Assembly (NCBI GenBank): GCA_020442545.1
Contig: JAGRJX010000049.1
Location: 1-9,568, forward strand
Source of the DNA: Lysobacterales bacterium
GTDB lineage: Bacteria > Pseudomonadota > Gammaproteobacteria > Xanthomonadales > Xanthomonadaceae
Length of the DNA: 9,568 nt
Reading direction: 5' to 3'
Shown here piece by piece: positions 6,058-9,568 of this stretch; the first letter of the stretch is position 1, and every line of letters begins with the position of its first letter. The position numbers and the translations under genes were made by a program. A model generated the notes under the pieces. It made no database searches and had not been told where the DNA came from. It saw only the letters and a list, made by a program, of their open reading frames with translations.

Positions 6058-8094
6058 TCAGGCAGCCAGTCCGTAGCTGCGCAACAGGGCATCGGGCTCC
6101 GGTTCGCGACCACGGAACGCGACAAAGCTCTCCAGGGCGGGGCGCGAGCCGCCAACCGCGAGAATCTGCTCGCGAAAACGACGGCCGGTGTTGATATCGA
6201 AAATGCCGGCTTCCTCGAAGGCGGCGAAGGCATCGGCGCTCAGCACCTCGGCCCACAGGTAGCTGAAATAGCCCGCCGCATAGCCGCCGGCGAAGATGTG
6301 GGTGAAGGCCTGCGGAAAGCGATGCCAGTCCGGCGGGCGGATCACCGCGACCTGCTCGCGCACGTCATCGAGCGTCTCCAGTGTGCGTGCCCCGCGATCC
6401 GGGTCGTAGTCGCGATGCAGGCGGAAGTCGAACAGGGCGAACTCCAGTTGTCGCACCAGGAACAGGCCGACGTGGAAATGCCGCGCCGCCTGCATCTTGT
6501 CGAACAGTGCCTGCGGCAGCAGCTCGCCGTTCTGCCAGTGTTTGGCGAACAGATCGAGCGCGGCGCGTTCCCAGCCGAAGTTCTCCATGAACTGGCTGGG
6601 CAGCTCCACAGCATCCCACTCCACACCGGCAATGCCGCAGACCGACGGCCAGGTCACTTCGGTCAGCATGTGGTGCAGGCCGTGGCCGAACTCGTGGAAC
6701 AGCGTCAGCACTTCGTCGTGGCTGAGCAGTGACGGCGCATCGTCACCCGGCGGCGGAAAATTGCAGGTGACATAGGCCACCGGCAGCCGGCCTTCGGCGT
6801 CACGGCGGTTGCGGCAGACGTCCATCCAGGCGCCGCCGCGCTTGCCGCTGCGCGCGTACAGGTCGATGTAGACGCCGGCACGCACGCTGCCGTCCGCGTC
6901 GATCACGTCGAAATAGCGCACGTCGTCATGCCAGACCGACACGCCATCGCGCTGCTGCAGCGTCACGCCGAAGATGCGCTCGGCGACGGCGAACAGGCCA
7001 TCCAGCGCGGCCTGCAGCGGGAAGTAGGGTTTGACGTCCTCCTCGCTGAAGTCGAACAGCTTCTGCCGACGCTTCTCCGATGCCCAGGGCACGTCCCAGG
7101 GCTGCAGGTTGTCGAGACCGAGCTCGTTTTGGGCGAAAGCGCGCAGCTCGCCCAACTCACGCTCGGCGACGGGCTTGGCCTTGGCGGCGAGATCTTCGAG
7201 AAAGCCAATCACGCGTTCCGGCGTGCCCGCCATCTTGTCGGCCAGCGACAGCTCGGCAGCGTTGGCGAAGCCCAGCAGCGTGGCGGACTCGTGGCGCAGC
7301 GCCATGATCTGCTCGATGCGCGGACCGTTGTCGAACTGCCCGCCGTTTGGCCCCTGATCCGAAGCGCGCGTGTTGTAGGCGCGGTAGACATCGGCACGCA
7401 GCTCGCGATCATCCGCGTAGGTCAGGATTGCCTGCACCACCGGCGGCTTCAGGCTGGCCAGCCAACCGTCCTTGTCGGCGGCCTTGGCCGACTGCCGCAG
7501 CATGCGCCGTGCCTGTTCGGGCAGGCCGACCAGCTCCGATTCGCTGACCGGGCGCGTCCAGGCTTCGGTGGCGTCAAGCACCGCCTCCTCGAAGCCGGTC
7601 TCCAGCTTTGACAGCTCGGTCTGGATCGCACGGAAGCGCGAGCGTGCCGGCTCTTCCAGCGCCACGCCGGACAGCCTGAAGTCGCGCAGCCGATCCTCGA
7701 TCAGCGTGCGCTGGGCCGCGTCCAATGCCGTGAATTCATCCGACTCGGCCACCGCCCTCACCGCCGCATACAGCTCGCGGTTCTGGCCCAGTTCGGTGGC
7801 GTGCCCGGTCAGCTTCTCGATGGCCGCGTTGTAGGCCTCGCGCAGCGCCGGCGAATCGGCCACTCCGTGCAGATGCGATGCCGGCGAGAAGGTGCCGGAC
7901 AGGCGATCCGACCAGTCCTCCAGCGGCGCGATCACGTGGGCGAAGTCGCGCGGCGTTGCCGGAGCGCAGACGTTTGCGACGGCTTCGCGATAGCCGGTCA
8001 GAATGTCGTCGATGGCAGGATTGATCTGCGCCGGGCGGATGATCGCGAAGTCGGGCAGGGAGTCAGTGTCGAGTAGCGGGTTGTCGGTGCTCAT
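6058..8094 (-). CDS. prlC: Oligopeptidase A (M3 family zinc metallopeptidase)
   Basis: A 678-residue protein, the usual length for PrlC/OpdA (E. coli about 680). It is a cytosolic endopeptidase that cleaves short peptides, including released signal peptides. The start at 8094 gives MSTDNPLL, aligning with the MTNPLL start of E. coli PrlC; the frame stays open far upstream, but that is antisense to the next gene. The zinc site HEFGH is at 467-471 (His467, Glu468, His471), with the third ligand Glu497 in DAVELPSQ. The C-terminal HIFAGGYAAGYFSYLW (from His599, with Tyr605, Tyr609 and Tyr612) is the substrate-binding His/Tyr cluster of M3 enzymes. There is no signal peptide. The ribosome binding site is poor (CACCTTGCCGGG precedes ATG). 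In E. coli prlC is heat-regulated and followed by a methyltransferase gene; here it is convergent with the receptor and divergent from the phospholipase gene, so it seems to be alone. Confidence 0.97.
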   Translation of the reverse strand: MSTDNPLLDTDSLPDFAIIRPAQINPAIDDILTGYREAVANVCAPATPRDFAHVIAPLEDWSDRLSGTFSPASHLHGVADSPALREAYNAAIEKLTGHATELGQNRELYAAVRAVAESDEFTALDAAQRTLIEDRLRDFRLSGVALEEPARSRFRAIQTELSKLETGFEEAVLDATEAWTRPVSESELVGLPEQARRMLRQSAKAADKDGWLASLKPPVVQAILTYADDRELRADVYRAYNTRASDQGPNGGQFDNGPRIEQIMALRHESATLLGFANAAELSLADKMAGTPERVIGFLEDLAAKAKPVAERELGELRAFAQNELGLDNLQPWDVPWASEKRRQKLFDFSEEDVKPYFPLQAALDGLFAVAERIFGVTLQQRDGVSVWHDDVRYFDVIDADGSVRAGVYIDLYARSGKRGGAWMDVCRNRRDAEGRLPVAYVTCNFPPPGDDAPSLLSHDEVLTLFHEFGHGLHHMLTEVTWPSVCGIAGVEWDAVELPSQFMENFGWERAALDLFAKHWQNGELLPQALFDKMQAARHFHVGLFLVRQLEFALFDFRLHRDYDPDRGARTLETLDDVREQVAVIRPPDWHRFPQAFTHIFAGGYAAGYFSYLWAEVLSADAFAAFEEAGIFDINTGRRFREQILAVGGSRPALESFVAFRGREPEPDALLRSYGLAA

Positions 8095-8178
8095 CCCGGC
8101 AAGGTGATGGCAGCGCGCTCGCATTGCAAGCTCCGATGGCATGCAACGCCTACCTCGGCAAAGATCGTCGCCGACCGC

Positions 8179-8184
8179 GATAAT
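8179..8184 (+). promoter_or_regulatory. Possible -10 box (GATAAT) for the phospholipase gene, leaderless geometry
   Basis: GATAAT matches TATAAT at five of six positions and is followed by exactly 6 nt before the ATG at 8191, putting a predicted start point on the A of the ATG. There is no Shine-Dalgarno sequence and no clear -35 box. The 96-bp gap (8095-8190) must also hold the prlC promoter, for which I see no good candidate. Confidence 0.35.
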
Positions 8185-8190
8185 GGCCGC

Positions 8191-9568
8191 ATGGCTCCGT
8201 TCTGGCGCAAGCGCGAAGACCCTGAACACCGGCGGCTGGCCGAACGCCTGGCCACGCTGCCGCTGTTTGCCGGCATCGACACAGGTGCGCTGCGCGCGCT
8301 GGCAGCGCGCCTCAGCTGGCAGCAGCTTCCCGCCGGAGCAGTGCTGTTTGAACAGGGCGACGATGCCAGCGCGCTGTATCTGCTGATCTACGGACGCCTG
8401 GCTGCACTCCGCCAGGCATCGGGCGGCGACTGGCGCCATGTTGGCAGCGTGGTCAGCGGTCATGCAGTGGGTGAAACCGGCCTGCTGGTCGACCGGCCGC
8501 GCAACGCCCGGGTGATGGCCTTGCGCGACAGCGAGCTGCTGCGGCTGGATCGCGCCAACTTCGAGGCGCTGCTGGCCGAGCATCCGCAGCCCATGCTGCG
8601 ACTGGCCCGGGCGGCCTTGCGCCGCTACGCCGAAGATCAGCAACAACCGCCGCTGCCGCGCTGCTTCGCCATTCTGCCGGCCACGCCCGGGGTCGACGTG
8701 CGCGGCTTCGCCGGCGCATTTTCGACCGCACTGGGCGATCACGAGAGTCCGGAGCTGGTCGAACCGGCTCCGCTGGATACCGACGCCCACCCCGGCAGCC
8801 GAGAGGAGCAGAGTGCGCGACTGATCTACCTTGGCAGCCAGCATGACCCCGCCTGGAACGAATACTGCGCGCGTCAGAGCGACGTGGTGCTGTACCTCGC
8901 CGACGCCACGCAGGATGTGGAGGACAGCCCGCGCCTGCCGCTGCCGCAAGGTCATTCGCAGATCCCGCGACTGTTGCTGCTGAAAGGTGCGGATGCCATC
9001 CGCCACGGCAGCACGCGGCAGTGGCTGGACGCCTTCCCTGCCGCATCGCAGGCGGTGCACCTGCGCCATGCGGAAGACCTTGCTCGACTTGGCCGTCGAC
9101 TTTCCGGGCGCGCCACCGGCCTGGTGCTGTCCGGCGGTGGCGCGCGCGGCTTCGCGCACCTTGGCGCGCTGCGCGCACTGCGCGAGGCCGGACACCAGAT
9201 CGACTACGTCGGCGGCAGCAGCATCGGCGCGATCATGGGCGCCGGCATCGCCTGCGGCTGGGATGACGACTGGCTTCGCGAGGTCAACCACCGCAGCTTC
9301 GTGGCGGGAAAGCCGGTCAGCGACTGGACCCTGCCGCTGGTGTCGCTCTACGGCGGTCGGCGCGTGGTCAAGCTGCTGCGCGAAGCCTTCGGCGAGCGCG
9401 ACATCGAAGACCTGCCGATCCCGTTCTTCTGCTGCTCCAGCAGCCTCACCAGCGGCCGCCTGGTGGTGCACGAACGTGGCCGACTGTGGCAATGGCTGCG
9501 TGCGGCCAGCGCCATTCCCGGCGTGCTGCCGCCGGTGCTCAGCGGCGGCGAAGTGCTGGTCGATGGCG
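8191..9568 (+). CDS. NTE-like patatin phospholipase with cyclic-nucleotide-binding domain (cut by the right edge)
   Basis: 459 codons are visible and the frame is still open at the edge. Residues 20-145 are a cyclic-nucleotide-binding fold; its phosphate-binding cassette is present as GETGLLVDRPRNARV (94-108), with Glu95 and Arg104 at the positions that contact the ribose and phosphate. Residues 158-300 align by eye with the linker of animal neuropathy target esterase (AILPATPGVDV at 159, RLIYLGSQ at 210, LLLLKGA at 261). The patatin domain starts at about 308: oxyanion-hole GGGARG (315-320), nucleophile Ser344 in GSSIG, and catalytic Asp458 in VDG, the last complete codons in the window. NTE-type enzymes hydrolyse phospholipids and lysophospholipids; control by a cyclic nucleotide is inferred. 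Only one nucleotide-binding domain and no N-terminal membrane segment are present, unlike animal NTE. Start 8191 is chosen for its GATAAT context; an in-frame ATG at 8107 would add 28 unlikely residues. Confidence 0.93.
   Translation, partial: MAPFWRKREDPEHRRLAERLATLPLFAGIDTGALRALAARLSWQQLPAGAVLFEQGDDASALYLLIYGRLAALRQASGGDWRHVGSVVSGHAVGETGLLVDRPRNARVMALRDSELLRLDRANFEALLAEHPQPMLRLARAALRRYAEDQQQPPLPRCFAILPATPGVDVRGFAGAFSTALGDHESPELVEPAPLDTDAHPGSREEQSARLIYLGSQHDPAWNEYCARQSDVVLYLADATQDVEDSPRLPLPQGHSQIPRLLLLKGADAIRHGSTRQWLDAFPAASQAVHLRHAEDLARLGRRLSGRATGLVLSGGGARGFAHLGALRALREAGHQIDYVGGSSIGAIMGAGIACGWDDDWLREVNHRSFVAGKPVSDWTLPLVSLYGGRRVVKLLREAFGERDIEDLPIPFFCCSSSLTSGRLVVHERGRLWQWLRAASAIPGVLPPVLSGGEVLVDG

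Noticed and set aside
6021..6256. Short minus-strand frames at the end of prlC
   Set aside because: They lie inside or opposite the conserved prlC C-terminus and show Arg-rich out-of-frame composition.
8095..9492. An upstream extension of the prlC frame of 466 codons
   Set aside because: It runs antisense to the cNMP/patatin gene, which has intact catalytic motifs. PrlC homologues begin at the MSTDNPLL position, and nothing recognisable lies in the extension.

Overview
The window is GC-rich, densely coded chromosomal DNA. Its gene content suggests a gammaproteobacterium of the Xanthomonadales/Lysobacterales type. The best taxonomic clue is the central Oar-like TonB-dependent receptor, a family common and often multi-copy in that order; the placement is inferred from family resemblance only. 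No mobile element, CRISPR array, tRNA or rRNA was seen.

Layout from left to right. (1) Positions 1-44 (-) hold the first codons of a probable trmL tRNA 2'-O-methyltransferase. (2) Positions 149-790 (-) encode a secreted, very acidic protein of unknown function, ending at a hairpin terminator. (3) Positions 1091-1789 (+) encode a short-chain dehydrogenase with a C-terminal signature like dihydropteridine reductase. (4) Positions 1943-2536 (-) encode an OmpA-type peptidoglycan-binding lipoprotein, convergent with the SDR across a strong terminator. (5) Positions 2911-5952 (+) encode the TonB-dependent receptor, divergent from the OmpA gene and preceded by an unexplained nested inverted repeat. 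(6) Positions 6058-8094 (-) encode oligopeptidase A (prlC), convergent with the receptor across another strong terminator. (7) Positions 8191 to the right edge (+) encode a phospholipase of the neuropathy-target-esterase type: one cyclic-nucleotide-binding domain, a middle region, then a patatin domain. It is cut at the catalytic Asp and lies divergent from prlC.

Neighbouring genes within the window alternate in strand or are separated by terminators, so they look like mostly single-gene transcription units and not one operon. Two loosely related themes are visible: the cell envelope (secreted acidic protein, OmpA-like lipoprotein, outer-membrane receptor, phospholipase) and general housekeeping (trmL, prlC, SDR).

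I found no convincing new multi-gene system. The points most worth checking are the NTE-like cNMP/patatin enzyme; two genes with no ribosome binding site that both have an ATAAT-type -10 box exactly 6 nt before the ATG, suggesting leaderless mRNAs; the structured repeat before the receptor gene; a second nested inverted repeat at 908-960; and an EF-hand-like loop plus paired cysteines in the receptor.
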